Below, piece after piece: positions 39,200-47,972 of a stretch of DNA of 64,000 bases. The stretch lies in assembly GCA_017795005.1 (NCBI GenBank), contig CP051242.1, forward strand, positions 3,526,119-3,590,118, written 5' to 3'. Source of the stretch: Balneolaceae bacterium. Its GTDB lineage: Bacteria; Bacteroidota; Rhodothermia; Balneolales; Balneolaceae. Under the pieces are notes generated by a model, which saw only the letters and a program-made list of their open reading frames with translations, searched no databases and was not told where the DNA came from. Position 1 is the first letter of the stretch, and each line of letters begins with the position of its first letter. Position numbers and translations under genes: made by a program.

Positions 39200-39724
39200 T
39201 TAATTTTCGCCTTTTTCAGCGATTGCTTTTACAGCACCAACAAGGTTAGATCCTTGCGAATTAATAGCACCAAGTACGTTCGACATTGGAGCAGCAAGTA
39301 AACCAAGGATGTCGCCAATGATCTCATTTTTAGATTTCATTGCAGCGAGCGCTTCAAGCTTATCTTCTCCGTAAAACTCGCCATCAACGATGGCAGCTTT
39401 AAACTGAGGCTTGTTGTTATTTTCCTTGATAAAATCTTTTAAAACCTTTGCAGGTGCAGATAATTCTTCTTCAACAAATGCGAATGCATTTTGCTCATTA
39501 AGAGTTGGAATTACGGAATCATATCCGCCCACCTCTTCCATAGCAAGTTTCATCAATTTGTTCTTGTATACTTTGAAGAAGACATTTCCCTTACGAAATG
39601 CACCACGCAGCTTATTAGCTTCATCCACAGACATGCCAGAATAGTTAGTAACATAGATAGCGTTAGCACTATTCAGCTTTTCTGTAATTTCATCTAAAAC
39701 TGCTTTCTTTTCTGCAGTTGGCAT
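39200..39724 (-). CDS. rplJ: 50S ribosomal protein L10
   Basis: A 174-residue L10. The N-terminal rRNA-binding domain (LDEITEKLNSANAIYVTNYSG in parts, then LRGAFRKGNVFFKVYKN) is followed by the C-terminal helix that binds L7/L12 dimers. It forms the base of the ribosomal stalk. A very strong AGGAGG ribosome site precedes the ATG, consistent with high expression. The gap from rplA is only 13 bp, so there is no room for a separate L10 leader between these genes. Confidence 0.97.
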   Translation of the reverse strand: MPTAEKKAVLDEITEKLNSANAIYVTNYSGMSVDEANKLRGAFRKGNVFFKVYKNKLMKLAMEEVGGYDSVIPTLNEQNAFAFVEEELSAPAKVLKDFIKENNNKPQFKAAIVDGEFYGEDKLEALAAMKSKNEIIGDILGLLAAPMSNVLGAINSQGSNLVGAVKAIAEKGEN

Positions 39725-39737
39725 AATTTAATTCCTC

Positions 39738-40439
39738 CTAATTAAGAGATGTAACTGCGGTTCTGCTTATCGGAATGCTTGGCCCCATAGTACTGCTCAT
39801 ATATACGCTTTTAACGTAGATACCTTTTGCAGAAGATGGTTTCAGGCGCATAACAGTTTGAAGAAATGCTTCCGCATTTTCTTTCAAATCACTTGCACCA
39901 AAACTTACCTTACCAACAGATGTATGGAGGATTCCGGTTTTATCAACACGGAAATCAATTTGTCCAGCTTTAACCTGCTTAACAGCAGCAGCCACATCCA
40001 TTGTTACAGTTCCACTTTTAGGGTTAGGCATCAATCCGCGTGGACCCAAAAAGCGTCCAAGCTTACCGAGTTTGCCCATTACATCCGGCGTAGCGATAAT
40101 CACATCGATTTCCGCCCAGCCTTCTTCAATTTTTGCGATATATTCATCCAGACCAACATAGTCTGCACCGGCTTCAGTAGCTTCACCTTGTTTAGCCTCG
40201 TTAACGAGTGCAAGAACACGAACCTCTTTACCGGTTCCGTGAGGCAAGCTCACAGTACCACGTACCATTTGATCAGCATGTCGTGGATCAACACCCAAAC
40301 GGATATCGATATCGACAGAAGCATCAAAGTTGGTGCTCGATGTCTTTTTAACAAGGTCACAAGCTTCTTCCAAAGTATATTCCAACTCCGGATTTACCAG
40401 TGCTGCGGCCTGTTCATATTTTTTTCCTCTTTTTGCCAT
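39738..40439 (-). CDS. rplA: 50S ribosomal protein L1
   Basis: A 233-residue L1 with the family signature [20 protein letters not shown] and an RNA-binding surface around [15 protein letters not shown]1 forms the mobile stalk at the E site and, in many bacteria, represses its own L11-L1 mRNA. It is coupled to rplK across 14 bp. The opposite-strand frame over this gene is a codon-bias shadow. Confidence 0.98.
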   Translation of the reverse strand: MAKRGKKYEQAAALVNPELEYTLEEACDLVKKTSSTNFDASVDIDIRLGVDPRHADQMVRGTVSLPHGTGKEVRVLALVNEAKQGEATEAGADYVGLDEYIAKIEEGWAEIDVIIATPDVMGKLGKLGRFLGPRGLMPNPKSGTVTMDVAAAVKQVKAGQIDFRVDKTGILHTSVGKVSFGASDLKENAEAFLQTVMRLKPSSAKGIYVKSVYMSSTMGPSIPISRTAVTSLN

Positions 40440-40453
40440 GAGTTCTATTTCCT

Positions 40454-40885
40454 TTACCTGTCGCGATTAACTCTAAGACCCATACTGCGAGCCGTACCTG
40501 CAATCATTTCTGCAGCAGCTTCAACGTCGAACGCATTTAAGTCCTCCATTTTCTCCTGCGCAATTTCCTTGCATTGGCTCCAGGTTACCGTTCCCACTTT
40601 AACGCGGTTTGGTTCGCCTGAGCCGGATTTGATCTTCGCTGCTTGTTTAAGAAGTACTGGTGCAGGCGGAGTTTTAGTCTTAAATGTAAAAGACTTATCC
40701 GCGAACACAGTAATCTCTACAGGGATAACCGTTCCGGCTTTGTCCTGAGTCTTAGCATTAAAGGCTTTACAAAACTCCATAATGTTGATACCTGCTTGAC
40801 CGAGCGCCGGTCCCACAGGAGGGGCAGGGTTTGCCTGCCCGCCAACTATTTGGAGCTTCAGGATTCTTTCAACTTTTTTAGCCAT
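40454..40885 (-). CDS. rplK: 50S ribosomal protein L11
   Basis: A 143-residue L11 with the N-terminal signature [20 protein letters not shown] and the C-terminal rRNA-binding domain ([16 protein letters not shown]). It sits at the GTPase-associated centre with L10/L12 and is needed for RelA activation in species with stringent response. A 75-bp gap follows nusG, carrying a small inverted repeat. Confidence 0.98.
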   Translation of the reverse strand: MAKKVERILKLQIVGGQANPAPPVGPALGQAGINIMEFCKAFNAKTQDKAGTVIPVEITVFADKSFTFKTKTPPAPVLLKQAAKIKSGSGEPNRVKVGTVTWSQCKEIAQEKMEDLNAFDVEAAAEMIAGTARSMGLRVNRDR

Positions 40886-40960
40886 GGATTCTCAGGATCC
40901 TATTCTATTTATATAACTTCTGTTTATCGCGTAATAGCTAGTGTGCATCAACTAGGTTCT

Positions 40961-41515
40961 TTAGGTTGCGGATTCAACTTGATTCACATCCACTTCAACA
41001 GGAGTACGACGTCCAAAGATGCTCACCAATACACGGAGCTTTAATTTCTCTGGATTCACTTCCTGTACCGTTCCATCGAAATCTTTGAACGGTCCGGATA
41101 TTACTTTTACCAAGTCGCCTTCGCTGTACGGAATCTCAACGTTCCGTAGTTCATCTCCAGCTTCCTGCACTCGTCCAATGATGCGTTGAACTTCGTGCTT
41201 TTTAAGCGGGGTGGGCACCGTTTCATTCTTTCCTTTCAAAAATCCTAAACAGGACGGTGCACTTTGTATGAGGTTATTCACCTCTTCGTCATAATGAGTA
41301 TTCACTAAAATGTATCCAGGGAAAAAATTCTTTTCTCTGGTACGTTTCTTACCGCCACGAATTTCTACCACAGTCTCTGTTGGAACAAGTACATCAATTA
41401 CTTTATCTCCAAGATCCTGATCTTCGATTTCGCGGTCGAGAAACTCTTTTACTTTTTTTTCATGGCTGGAAAAGCAGCGAACTACATACCATCCATGTTC
41501 CAGTTCTTTACTCAT
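40961..41515 (-). CDS. nusG: Transcription termination/antitermination factor NusG
   Basis: A 184-residue NusG. The NGN domain opens WYVVRCFSSHEKKVKEFL and contains FFPGYILV; the C-terminal KOW domain has EGDLVKVISGPFKDFDGTV. It binds RNA polymerase and, in other bacteria, links it to the ribosome or to Rho. The single-base overlap with secE (shared base 41515) is the standard arrangement. The NGN domain is slightly long, as is usual in Bacteroidota-type NusG. Confidence 0.97.
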   Translation of the reverse strand: MSKELEHGWYVVRCFSSHEKKVKEFLDREIEDQDLGDKVIDVLVPTETVVEIRGGKKRTREKNFFPGYILVNTHYDEEVNNLIQSAPSCLGFLKGKNETVPTPLKKHEVQRIIGRVQEAGDELRNVEIPYSEGDLVKVISGPFKDFDGTVQEVNPEKLKLRVLVSIFGRRTPVEVDVNQVESAT

Positions 41516-41697
41516 TATTGATAAATAGCTTCTAGTACAGTACTGTATACCTGATCAACACCGAAAATAAACGCAGATATGATGATCGAGAACACAACTA
41601 CAATAATTGTATTGTCTACTAATTCCTTTTGAGTTGGCCAAGATACTTTCTTGAATTCGTTACCAACACTCTCAAAAAAATTTATAAGTTTTTCCAT
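41515..41697 (-). CDS. secE: Preprotein translocase subunit SecE
   Basis: A 60-residue single-helix SecE. The amphipathic N-terminal helix with EFKKVSWPTQKELVDNT is the diagnostic signature, followed by one membrane helix (IIVVVFSIIISAFIFGVDQVY in parts). It stabilises SecY in the inner membrane. It lies 21 bp after tRNA-Trp and overlaps nusG. Confidence 0.97.
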   Translation of the reverse strand: MEKLINFFESVGNEFKKVSWPTQKELVDNTIIVVVFSIIISAFIFGVDQVYSTVLEAIYQ

Positions 41698-41718
41698 ATT
41701 ACAGTACTACTTAGTTTG

Positions 41719-41791
41719 CACGGGTGGAGAGACTCGAACTCCCGACACCTGGTTTTGGAGACCAGTGCTCTACCAACTGAGCTACACCCGT
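41719..41791 (-). tRNA. tRNA-Trp (anticodon CCA)
   Basis: The minus-strand cloverleaf is complete: 7-bp acceptor ACGGGTG/CACCCGT, anticodon stem CTGGT/ACCAG with loop CTCCAAA (CCA), a T arm with GTTCGAGTC, and discriminator G as expected for Trp. The 3' CCA is not encoded. It lies between tuf and secE, the classical position. Confidence 0.96.
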
Positions 41792-41803
41792 AGATACACA
41801 CAA

Positions 41804-41829
41804 GAGTAGGCAACCAAAGTCACCTACTC
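41804..41829 (-). other. Inverted repeat between tuf and tRNA-Trp
   Basis: Perfect 7-bp arms GAGTAGG/CCTACTC with a 12-base loop lie between the tuf stop codon and tRNA-Trp. No U-tract follows, so it looks more like a processing signal or a protective 3' hairpin for tuf mRNA than a terminator. Confidence 0.5.
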
Positions 41830-41859
41830 CAGATGTGCTGTCAATACGTTTTCTTAGAA

Positions 41860-43047
41860 TTAATCTAAGATTTTAGTTACAACACCGGCACCTACGGTAC
41901 GGCCTCCTTCTCGGATCGCAAATCGCAATCCTTCTTCCATCGCTACCGGCTGAATTAGCTCTACAGACAACTTCACGTTATCCCCTGGCATTACCATCTC
42001 CACACCACTTGGAAGCTCACATGCTCCGGTCACGTCAGTCGTTCTGAAGTAGAACTGCGGACGGTACCCCTTGAAGAATGGGGTGTGTCGTCCACCCTCG
42101 TCTTTGCTAAGTACGTATACCTCACACTCAAACTTCTTGTGTGGGTTGATTGAGCCTGGCTTACATAGCACCATTCCACGCTGGATCTGCTCTTTGTTGA
42201 TTCCACGAAGCAGAATACCTGCGTTGTCACCCGCTTGTCCCTGATCAAGCAATCTTCGGAACATCTCGATACCGGTTACTACACTCTTTAGCGGAGCTTC
42301 CACGATTCCAACAATCTCAATCTCGTCGTTTAGCTTTAGCACTCCTCTTTCAATTCTTCCGGTTGCTACGGTTCCACGACCCGTGATACTGAATACGTCC
42401 TCAACTGGCATCAGGAACGGCTTGTCTACATCACGCTCCGGAGTTGGGATCGTCTCATCAACAGCTGAGATCAACTCTACGATCTTCTCTTCCCACTGAG
42501 CTTCGCCGTTTAGCGCGCCCAAGGCTGATCCCTGAATCACAGGAATGTCATCGCCATCAAATTCATACGAAGAAAGTAGCTCACGTACTTCAAGCTCTAC
42601 CAGCTCCAGAAGTTCTTCGTCGTCTACCAAGTCAACCTTGTTCATGAATACCACAATTTGAGGCACCCCTACCTGACGAGCAAGAAGGATGTGCTCACGG
42701 GTTTGTGGCATAGGACCGTCGGTGGCGGCTACTACTAAAATAGCTCCGTCCATCTGAGCCGCTCCGGTTACCATGTTCTTTACGTAGTCGGCGTGACCCG
42801 GGCAGTCTACGTGTGCGTAGTGACGCGCATCCGACTCATACTCCACGTGCGCCGTTGCAATGGTGATACCACGCTCGCGCTCTTCCGGTGCATTGTCAAT
42901 CTGATCAAATGCCTGAGCGACTCCACCGTAGGTCTTCGCCATTACAGTAGTGATCGCCGCAGTCAACGTTGTCTTTCCGTGATCTACGTGCCCAATGGTT
43001 CCCACATTCACATGCGGCTTGGTGCGTTGAAAGGTCTCTTTTGCCAT
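41860..43047 (-). CDS. tuf: Elongation factor Tu
   Basis: A 395-residue EF-Tu with all GTPase motifs: [10 protein letters not shown] (G1), the switch I Thr in [22 protein letters not shown] (G3), NKVDLVD (G4), and domains 2 and 3 ending [10 protein letters not shown]. It delivers aminoacyl-tRNA to the ribosome. Codon use is strongly biased (GAC, GTC, CTC-rich relative to neighbours), as for very highly expressed genes. It is embedded in a tRNA cluster exactly as tufB is in proteobacteria. Confidence 0.98.
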   Translation of the reverse strand: MAKETFQRTKPHVNVGTIGHVDHGKTTLTAAITTVMAKTYGGVAQAFDQIDNAPEERERGITIATAHVEYESDARHYAHVDCPGHADYVKNMVTGAAQMDGAILVVAATDGPMPQTREHILLARQVGVPQIVVFMNKVDLVDDEELLELVELEVRELLSSYEFDGDDIPVIQGSALGALNGEAQWEEKIVELISAVDETIPTPERDVDKPFLMPVEDVFSITGRGTVATGRIERGVLKLNDEIEIVGIVEAPLKSVVTGIEMFRRLLDQGQAGDNAGILLRGINKEQIQRGMVLCKPGSINPHKKFECEVYVLSKDEGGRHTPFFKGYRPQFYFRTTDVTGACELPSGVEMVMPGDNVKLSVELIQPVAMEEGLRFAIREGGRTVGAGVVTKILD

Positions 43048-43106
43048 GATTAAATCTAATTATGTGTATTGTTAAAAAATTGTTTTTCCGTATCTATCAA
43101 CAACAG

Positions 43107-43178
<72 letters not shown>

Positions 43179-43189
43179 TTAGTTTCTTG

Positions 43190-43262
43190 AGCGAGCGACC
43201 GGGATCGAACCGGCAACATTCAGCTTGGAAGGCTGACACTCTACCAATTGAGTTACGCTCGC
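43190..43262 (-). tRNA. tRNA-Gly (anticodon TCC)
   Basis: Cloverleaf with acceptor GCGAGCG/CGCTCGC, anticodon stem TCAGC/GCTGA around CTTCCAA (TCC), T arm GTTCGATCC. It is spaced 11 bp from the Thr gene. Confidence 0.95.
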
Positions 43263-43279
43263 TTTTCAAAATGTCAATG

Positions 43280-43362
43280 TGGGGAGAGCAGGATTCGAAC
43301 CTACGAAGTCGTAAGACAACAGATTTACAGTCTGCCCCAGTTGGCCGCTTTGGTATCTCCCC
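43280..43362 (-). tRNA. tRNA-Tyr (anticodon GTA)
   Basis: An 83-base class II tRNA with a long variable arm (TTGTCTTACGACTTCG region), acceptor GGGGAGA/TCTCCCC, anticodon stem CAGAC/CTG around TGTAAAT (GTA), discriminator A. It belongs to the Thr-Tyr-Gly-Thr cluster. Confidence 0.95.
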
Positions 43363-43377
43363 AATTTTCACAATTTG

Positions 43378-43450
43378 AGCCAGTGACCGGATTCGAACCG
43401 ATGACCGACGGTTTACAAAACCGTTGCTCTACCAACTGAGCTACACTGGC
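43378..43450 (-). tRNA. tRNA-Thr (anticodon TGT)
   Basis: Cloverleaf with acceptor GCCAGTG/CACTGGC, anticodon stem ACGGT/ACCGT around TTTGTAA (TGT), T arm GTTCGAATC. It is the first tRNA of the cluster, about 17 bp downstream of a strong promoter. Confidence 0.95.
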
Positions 43451-43466
43451 TTTTTGCGAAAGACTA

Positions 43467-43497
43467 CAAAAATACCTATGTATCTAAAGATTGTCAA
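43467..43497 (-). promoter_or_regulatory. Promoter of the tRNA-tuf-secE operon
   Basis: On the minus strand: TTGACA, a 17-base spacer, then TATTTTTG. The first is a perfect sigma-70 -35, and the second matches the Bacteroidota -7 consensus TAnnTTTG exactly. It lies 17 bp before the first tRNA, which fits a start site just ahead of it. The same layout recurs before queA. Confidence 0.8.
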
Positions 43498-43526
43498 CAT
43501 TTAAAGCATAAAAATTTTTGAAATTT

Positions 43527-44168
43527 CTATACCTTTTCAGCAGGGCTTCTTGCTTTATATTTTGACCATATAAATCTGGAAAAAATCACTACTCCGATAC
43601 AAACCAGTATAACTTTACCGTAGTTAGATAAATACTCCCCGATTATCTGCCAATTATCTCTTATAAACCATCCCATTAATAATAATATAGCGTTCCATAA
43701 TGCAGAACTGATAACAGAATTAATGATGGTATGACTGATTTTAAGATGGGACATCCCTGCTGTTAAAGAAATCACCGAACGAGTACCCGCCAGGAATCGA
43801 TTCCCAAATATTATCCATTGCCCATATTTATTCATCCATCCCTTACCTCTTTTGAAGTATTTATAATTGATAAAGCGAAGAAGAATATGGTCATCTTTTT
43901 CCTGCTCAATTTGACCACCAAGTTTATAGCCAATCCAATACATGTTCATAAAACCCAGAACTGAAGCAAGAACAGTGAGCACCCAGATGATTGGAATTGA
44001 GAGTAAACCTTCAGCAGCTAAATATCCACCAAAAGCTAATAGCACATCCCCTGGTACTGGTGGTAATACATTTTCCAAATAGGCTATCAAGGTAATTATA
44101 AGGTAAACCCCCACCGGTGGGACTACGCTAATCCAATCGATTATTGCCTGAACAACCTGATCTGCCAT
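43527..44168 (-). CDS. DedA-family membrane protein (VTT domain)
   Basis: A 213-residue inner-membrane protein with about five hydrophobic segments. Family signatures include LENVLPPVPGDVLLAFGGYLA near the N terminus (in parts) and GNRFLAGTRSVISLTAGMS, with the conserved Arg and Gly. DedA/VTT proteins are lipid scramblases or transporters needed for undecaprenyl phosphate or phospholipid recycling and envelope homeostasis. It is one base from ispF, so it is cotranscribed with isoprenoid genes; a role in undecaprenyl-phosphate handling would fit that context, but is inference. Confidence 0.9.
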   Translation of the reverse strand: MADQVVQAIIDWISVVPPVGVYLIITLIAYLENVLPPVPGDVLLAFGGYLAAEGLLSIPIIWVLTVLASVLGFMNMYWIGYKLGGQIEQEKDDHILLRFINYKYFKRGKGWMNKYGQWIIFGNRFLAGTRSVISLTAGMSHLKISHTIINSVISSALWNAILLLMGWFIRDNWQIIGEYLSNYGKVILVCIGVVIFSRFIWSKYKARSPAEKV

Positions 44169-44169
44169 A

Positions 44170-44643
44170 TTATTTTTTTTGAATTAAAACCAAAGCTGTT
44201 GCAGAGATCCCCTCTTCCCTTCCAACGAACCCTAATTTTTCTGAGGTTGTAGCTTTTACTGACACCTGATTAATATCTACTTCCAGATCTGAAGCTATAG
44301 TTTCTCGTATTTTTGAAAGGTATGGCATCAATTTTGGACGTTGAGCAACCACTGTTGCGTCCAGATTTCCAAGTTCATACCCCTTCTCTTTAATCAAATG
44401 GTAGCAATGCTTAAGAAGAAGTCGACTATTGGCATCTTTATGTTCAGGATCTGTATCCGGGAAATGTTGACCTATATCTCCAAGAGCGAGAGCACCAAGA
44501 AAGGCATCTGTTATTGCATGAAGAAGTACATCTGCATCAGAGTGACCGAGCAACCCTTTTTCAAATGGAATTTCTACGCCACCAAGAATAAGCTTTCTTC
44601 CTTCAACCAATTGATGAATATCAAATCCATAGCCAATTCTCAT
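44170..44643 (-). CDS. ispF: 2-C-methyl-D-erythritol 2,4-cyclodiphosphate synthase
   Basis: A 157-residue trimeric MEP-pathway enzyme. The zinc ligands are Asp8 and His10 in GYGFDIH and His42 in [25 protein letters not shown] near the C terminus is the CDP-binding motif. It cyclises CDP-methylerythritol 2-phosphate with loss of CMP. It overlaps ispD by four bases, and the two enzymes act two steps apart in isopentenyl diphosphate synthesis. Confidence 0.97.
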   Translation of the reverse strand: MRIGYGFDIHQLVEGRKLILGGVEIPFEKGLLGHSDADVLLHAITDAFLGALALGDIGQHFPDTDPEHKDANSRLLLKHCYHLIKEKGYELGNLDATVVAQRPKLMPYLSKIRETIASDLEVDINQVSVKATTSEKLGFVGREEGISATALVLIQKK

Positions 44644-45338
44644 ATTCTTCCTCGCTCATCCAATATTAACTCTGCTACTTTAAGGTCTATCGGATAGGTA
44701 ATTTTAAGATTTCGTCTGTCACCTTCAATTACTTTTACGCTTCCTCCAATTCGCTCTACCAATGAAGCGTCATCGGTACCCAAAAATTTATCTCTATTCG
44801 CATGCTCATAAGCACGTATTAATAGTTGTCGTTGGAAAATTTGCGGAGTTTGTGCCTGCCATAAATTACTCCGATCAGGAGTCTCCAAAATTGTATTCTC
44901 TGAATTTACTTTTTTGATTGTGTCTTTTGCAGGAACCGCTACAATCGCACCGCCAACGTTTGATGCCGCCTCACAGCATTCATTAATAAGTTGTTCGCTT
45001 ATGAAAGGCCGAACGGCATCATGAACTGCAACCAAGTCAATTTTTGAAGATATCTTTTGAAGAGCATTATAAATTGAATGCTGTCGTTCAGAACCACCTT
45101 CTACAATACCAACTCTGTTAACCTGACTTGCATATTTTTCTAAAATCCGATCAATGTGCTCAAACCATTCTTCTGAAGTTGCAACTACAATTTCCTTAAC
45201 ATTGTCAACTTGAGCAAAAGCCCTGATAGTATGCTCCAGAATAGAAGCGTCTTTAAGTTGGATAAAAGGCTTTGGAATACGGGTTCCCATTCGGGAACCC
45301 GAACCGGCAGCCGGAATTATGACCGCCAGTTTAGACAT
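44640..45338 (-). CDS. ispD: 2-C-methyl-D-erythritol 4-phosphate cytidylyltransferase
   Basis: A 232-residue nucleotidyltransferase. The CTP-binding signature [19 protein letters not shown] with its Arg and Lys, [11 protein letters not shown] and the C-terminal DASLVERIG are all present. It couples MEP with CTP in the MEP isoprenoid pathway. It starts directly after the queA stop (no gap) and overlaps ispF, so three genes are translationally linked. Confidence 0.97.
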   Translation of the reverse strand: MSKLAVIIPAAGSGSRMGTRIPKPFIQLKDASILEHTIRAFAQVDNVKEIVVATSEEWFEHIDRILEKYASQVNRVGIVEGGSERQHSIYNALQKISSKIDLVAVHDAVRPFISEQLINECCEAASNVGGAIVAVPAKDTIKKVNSENTILETPDRSNLWQAQTPQIFQRQLLIRAYEHANRDKFLGTDDASLVERIGGSVKVIEGDRRNLKITYPIDLKVAELILDERGRI

Positions 45339-46394
45339 TTAGATAATCAACATTGCATCGCCAAAGGAGAATAGACGATAATCTTTTTCTTTTGCTTCTT
45401 CATAGGCCTTCATAAGAAAATCATATCCTGCAAAAGCAGCGCCTAACATTAAAAGAGTAGATTCAGGGCGATGAAAATTGGTAATCAATGCCTCAGTAAT
45501 CTTAAATTGATAAGGAGGATAAATGAATTTATCAGTCCAACCTGTTCCCATTTTCGACATTCCACTTGCCATTACACTCGTTTCGATGGCGCGGACTGCG
45601 CTGGTTCCAATTGCAACAACCTTATTCTTTTTCTTTTTCAGCGCTATGTTGATTTTATCTGAAGTGTCTTTCGAAATAAAATAATTTTCGGAATCCATTC
45701 TGTGTTTGGTAAGGTCTTCAACCTCAACATTTCTGAACGTTCCCCAACCGATATGAAGCGTAATTGGTAAAAACTCTACTCCTTTCTTTTCGATCTTTTC
45801 AATCAAATCCTGCGTAAAATGCATTCCGGCCGTTGGCGCAGCTACTGCCCCACGCTCAGTTGCATAAACAGTTTGGTACCTTTCTTTATCTTCATCAACT
45901 GGTTCTCTTTCTATGTAAGGAGGAAGTGGCATTTTACCAAGGTCATCCAGCTTTTCATAAAGTTCGTTATTTGGACCATCATATAAGAAACGAATGGTAC
46001 GTCCACGGGAAGTTGTATTGTCAACAACTTCTGCCATCAACTCATCTTCACCTTCCCCAAAGTATAATTTATTCCCTATTCTTATTTTTCTAGCAGGTTC
46101 AACAAGCACATCCCAAAGCATATTTTCAGGCTGAAGCTCTCGTAATAAAAATACTTCAATATCAGCTTCTGTTTTTTCTTTCTTTCCGTTTAAACGTGCC
46201 GGGAATACTTTTGTATTGTTAAAGATAACAACATCACCTTCGTTCAGATACTCGTGAATATCAGAAAATTTTCTATGTTCGATCGTTTGTTCTGCGCGGT
46301 TTAAAACCATTAATTTTGCAGAATCTCTTTTTTTAAGTGGTTCTTCAGGTACATTAAGACCTTCAAGCTCGTATCTAAAATCGGTGAGTTTCAT
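45339..46394 (-). CDS. queA: tRNA preQ1(34) S-adenosylmethionine ribosyltransferase-isomerase
   Basis: A 351-residue QueA with the N-terminal KLTDFRYELE, FNNTKVFPARL, PTAGMHFT and the C-terminal TNFHRPESTLLMLGAAFAG (in parts), all characteristic. It moves the ribosyl group of S-adenosylmethionine to preQ1 in tRNA, making epoxyqueuosine. It is first in an operon with ispD, ispF and dedA. It has a good ribosome site (GAGGAGAG) and a clear promoter 51 bp upstream. Confidence 0.97.
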   Translation of the reverse strand: MKLTDFRYELEGLNVPEEPLKKRDSAKLMVLNRAEQTIEHRKFSDIHEYLNEGDVVIFNNTKVFPARLNGKKEKTEADIEVFLLRELQPENMLWDVLVEPARKIRIGNKLYFGEGEDELMAEVVDNTTSRGRTIRFLYDGPNNELYEKLDDLGKMPLPPYIEREPVDEDKERYQTVYATERGAVAAPTAGMHFTQDLIEKIEKKGVEFLPITLHIGWGTFRNVEVEDLTKHRMDSENYFISKDTSDKINIALKKKKNKVVAIGTSAVRAIETSVMASGMSKMGTGWTDKFIYPPYQFKITEALITNFHRPESTLLMLGAAFAGYDFLMKAYEEAKEKDYRLFSFGDAMLII

Positions 46395-46444
46395 CTCTCC
46401 TCAGCTAATTTGTATGTGTTAGTTTGCTTTTTTCGAAAAGAGAG

Positions 46445-46475
46445 CAAAAATAGGGTATTTTTTAATGTTTATCAA
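46445..46475 (-). promoter_or_regulatory. Promoter of the queA-ispD-ispF-dedA operon
   Basis: On the minus strand: TTGATA, a 17-base spacer, then TATTTTTG, about 50 bp before the queA start. This is the same hybrid layout as the tRNA-tuf promoter. Confidence 0.75.
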
Positions 46476-46497
46476 TTTTCTACTACTTCAGTTCCCA

Positions 46498-46526
46498 TTT
46501 ACTATTTAACACCAATTAACTATAAT
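46498..46526 (+). promoter_or_regulatory. Candidate promoter of the 46570 gene
   Basis: TTTACT, a 17-base spacer and a perfect TATAAT, 44 bp before the start codon. The site is sigma-70-like rather than Bacteroidota-like. A perfect 6-2-6 palindrome (AGAACT-TT-AGTTCT, 46527-46540) begins directly after TATAAT, over the expected start site. Confidence is limited because the spacer is AT-rich. Confidence 0.45.
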
Positions 46527-46569
46527 AGAACTTTAGTTCTGACGTTGTTTTTTATATTTTAAACTCGCT

Positions 46570-47088
46570 ATGAAGAAAACAATATTTTCAACATTATTAT
46601 TTACACTCTTGTTTGTCGGTGCTGCTTTTGGACAGTTACGAGCTGATCTTTCTACACCCTATGATTACAGCGGACCGATAATCAACAGAAGCGTACCTTC
46701 TGTTGATACCGGACTCAACCGTTTTTTCAATAGTATAGAAATGAGTCATTCTTATAGCATGAGTTTTTCTTCCTTTGGTGGTGGTTATCAAAATATAAAT
46801 GCCTATACCAATACACTTAGGTTTGATATTAGTCCAAGGATGGACGGAAGAGTTGATATTTCCTTTCTTCATTCACCCTTTGGTAACAATTTGGCTCAAG
46901 GTCAAACCGGATTTCAAAATCAGGTTATCATAGAGAATGCAGAATTAAATTACAGGATAAGCGATAATGCAACTATACGTTTTCAATATCGTCAACTTCC
47001 GGCAGGATATTATGGGTTTAGTCCTTTTGGATACAACCGTTTCGGTAACTACAATAGCCGGTATGATAGAAGTAGATTTTGGTATTAA
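46570..47088 (+). CDS. Small exported protein, function unknown
   Basis: A 172-residue protein with a signal peptide ending GAAFGQ. The mature part alternates polar and hydrophobic residues in beta-like strands (TNTLRFDISPRMDGRVDISFL in parts, IIENAELNYRISDNATIRFQY in parts), suggesting a small barrel or beta sandwich at the outer membrane. The C-terminal 35 residues are rich in Tyr, Phe, Gly, Arg and Asn and end in RFWY. I do not recognise a family. It is first in a plus-strand run, 11 bp before the LytR_C gene, and divergent from queA. Confidence 0.7.
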   Translation: MKKTIFSTLLFTLLFVGAAFGQLRADLSTPYDYSGPIINRSVPSVDTGLNRFFNSIEMSHSYSMSFSSFGGGYQNINAYTNTLRFDISPRMDGRVDISFLHSPFGNNLAQGQTGFQNQVIIENAELNYRISDNATIRFQYRQLPAGYYGFSPFGYNRFGNYNSRYDRSRFWY

Positions 47089-47099
47089 GAATTTTATGA

Positions 47100-47564
47100 A
47101 TGGCTGATAACCAACCAGAAAAATCTTCCTCAACTGAAAATCTTTTTTTAAATGCGGCGATTGGTTTTTTAAGCATCCTTCTTATTGTACTACTAATCGC
47201 GCTTTCAACACGAATTATTTATCCAAGAATTTTCAATCAAAGGGTCGAAGCTTCTTCCCAACTCATAAGTGAGATAATTCAGATTGAAGTTTTAAATGGA
47301 TGTGGAATCCCCGGCATAGCCAATGCTTACACTGGGGTTTTAAGATCAAATGGGTTTGATGTAGTAGAAACAGGAAATTTTGATCATTTCAATCTTGAAA
47401 AAACGATTGTAATTTCCCGAAGTGGAGTCCTCGACAATGCCAGGAGAGTTGCCAGCGCTTTAGGAGTCGATCCCATACATATAATCCGAGAAGAGTCTCC
47501 GGATTATTTTTTAGATGTAACCGTGGTAATTGGCCATGATTACGAATTACTTAATAAAGAGTAA
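47100..47564 (+). CDS. LytR_C-domain membrane protein
   Basis: A 154-residue protein with one membrane helix (about 18-40) followed by an extracytoplasmic LytR C-terminal-type domain (IQIEVLNGCGIPGIANAYT in parts, then FDVVETGNFDHFNLEKT, VDPIHII). This domain occurs at the C terminus of LCP cell-wall enzymes and alone in Bacteroidota, where its role is unknown but envelope-related. The stop TAA directly abuts the rsfS ATG. Confidence 0.82.
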   Translation: MADNQPEKSSSTENLFLNAAIGFLSILLIVLLIALSTRIIYPRIFNQRVEASSQLISEIIQIEVLNGCGIPGIANAYTGVLRSNGFDVVETGNFDHFNLEKTIVISRSGVLDNARRVASALGVDPIHIIREESPDYFLDVTVVIGHDYELLNKE

Positions 47565-47966
47565 ATGACTGAAATTAAAAAACCATCGAACAACCAGTTT
47601 ATTGAAGCTAAACCCGAATCGAAAGAACTTGTGGAGTTAATCATAGAAGGGTTACAAAAAAGAAAAGCACAGGACATTGCAATTCTGGATGTCTCTGAAC
47701 TTACAACCCTTACCGATTACTTTGTAGTTTGCAGCGGTAATTCCGATACACAAATCAAGGCAATTGCCGACTCAGTTGAAGAAGAGTTACTAGAAAAAGC
47801 GGGAGAGAAAGCCTGGAAAAAAGAAGGACTACAAGCCCGTTCCTGGATCATCCTAGATTTCATTAACACGGTTGTACATGTAATGAGCAAAGATAAGCGA
47901 GAGTTTTATAATATTGAGAATATGTGGAACGACGCTAAAGTGACCTATATCGAAAACGAAAGCTAA
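47565..47966 (+). CDS. rsfS: Ribosome silencing factor RsfS
   Basis: A 133-residue protein of the RsfS/Iojap family. It contains ELVELIIEGLQKRKAQDI, the signature DYFVVCSGNSDTQIKAIADSV in parts, and WIILDFINTVVHVM. It binds L14 on the 50S subunit and blocks subunit joining when nutrients fall. The start abuts the preceding stop (zero gap), and the next gene follows after 6 bp. Confidence 0.96.
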   Translation: MTEIKKPSNNQFIEAKPESKELVELIIEGLQKRKAQDIAILDVSELTTLTDYFVVCSGNSDTQIKAIADSVEEELLEKAGEKAWKKEGLQARSWIILDFINTVVHVMSKDKREFYNIENMWNDAKVTYIENES

Positions 47967-47972
47967 GAAAGC

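Noticed and set aside
39858-40748. 296-codon plus-strand open frame opposite rplA and rplK
   Set aside because: Both opposite genes are certain ribosomal proteins; the frame has no ribosome site, no recognisable domain and Ser/Phe/Cys-rich composition typical of antisense to biased codons.
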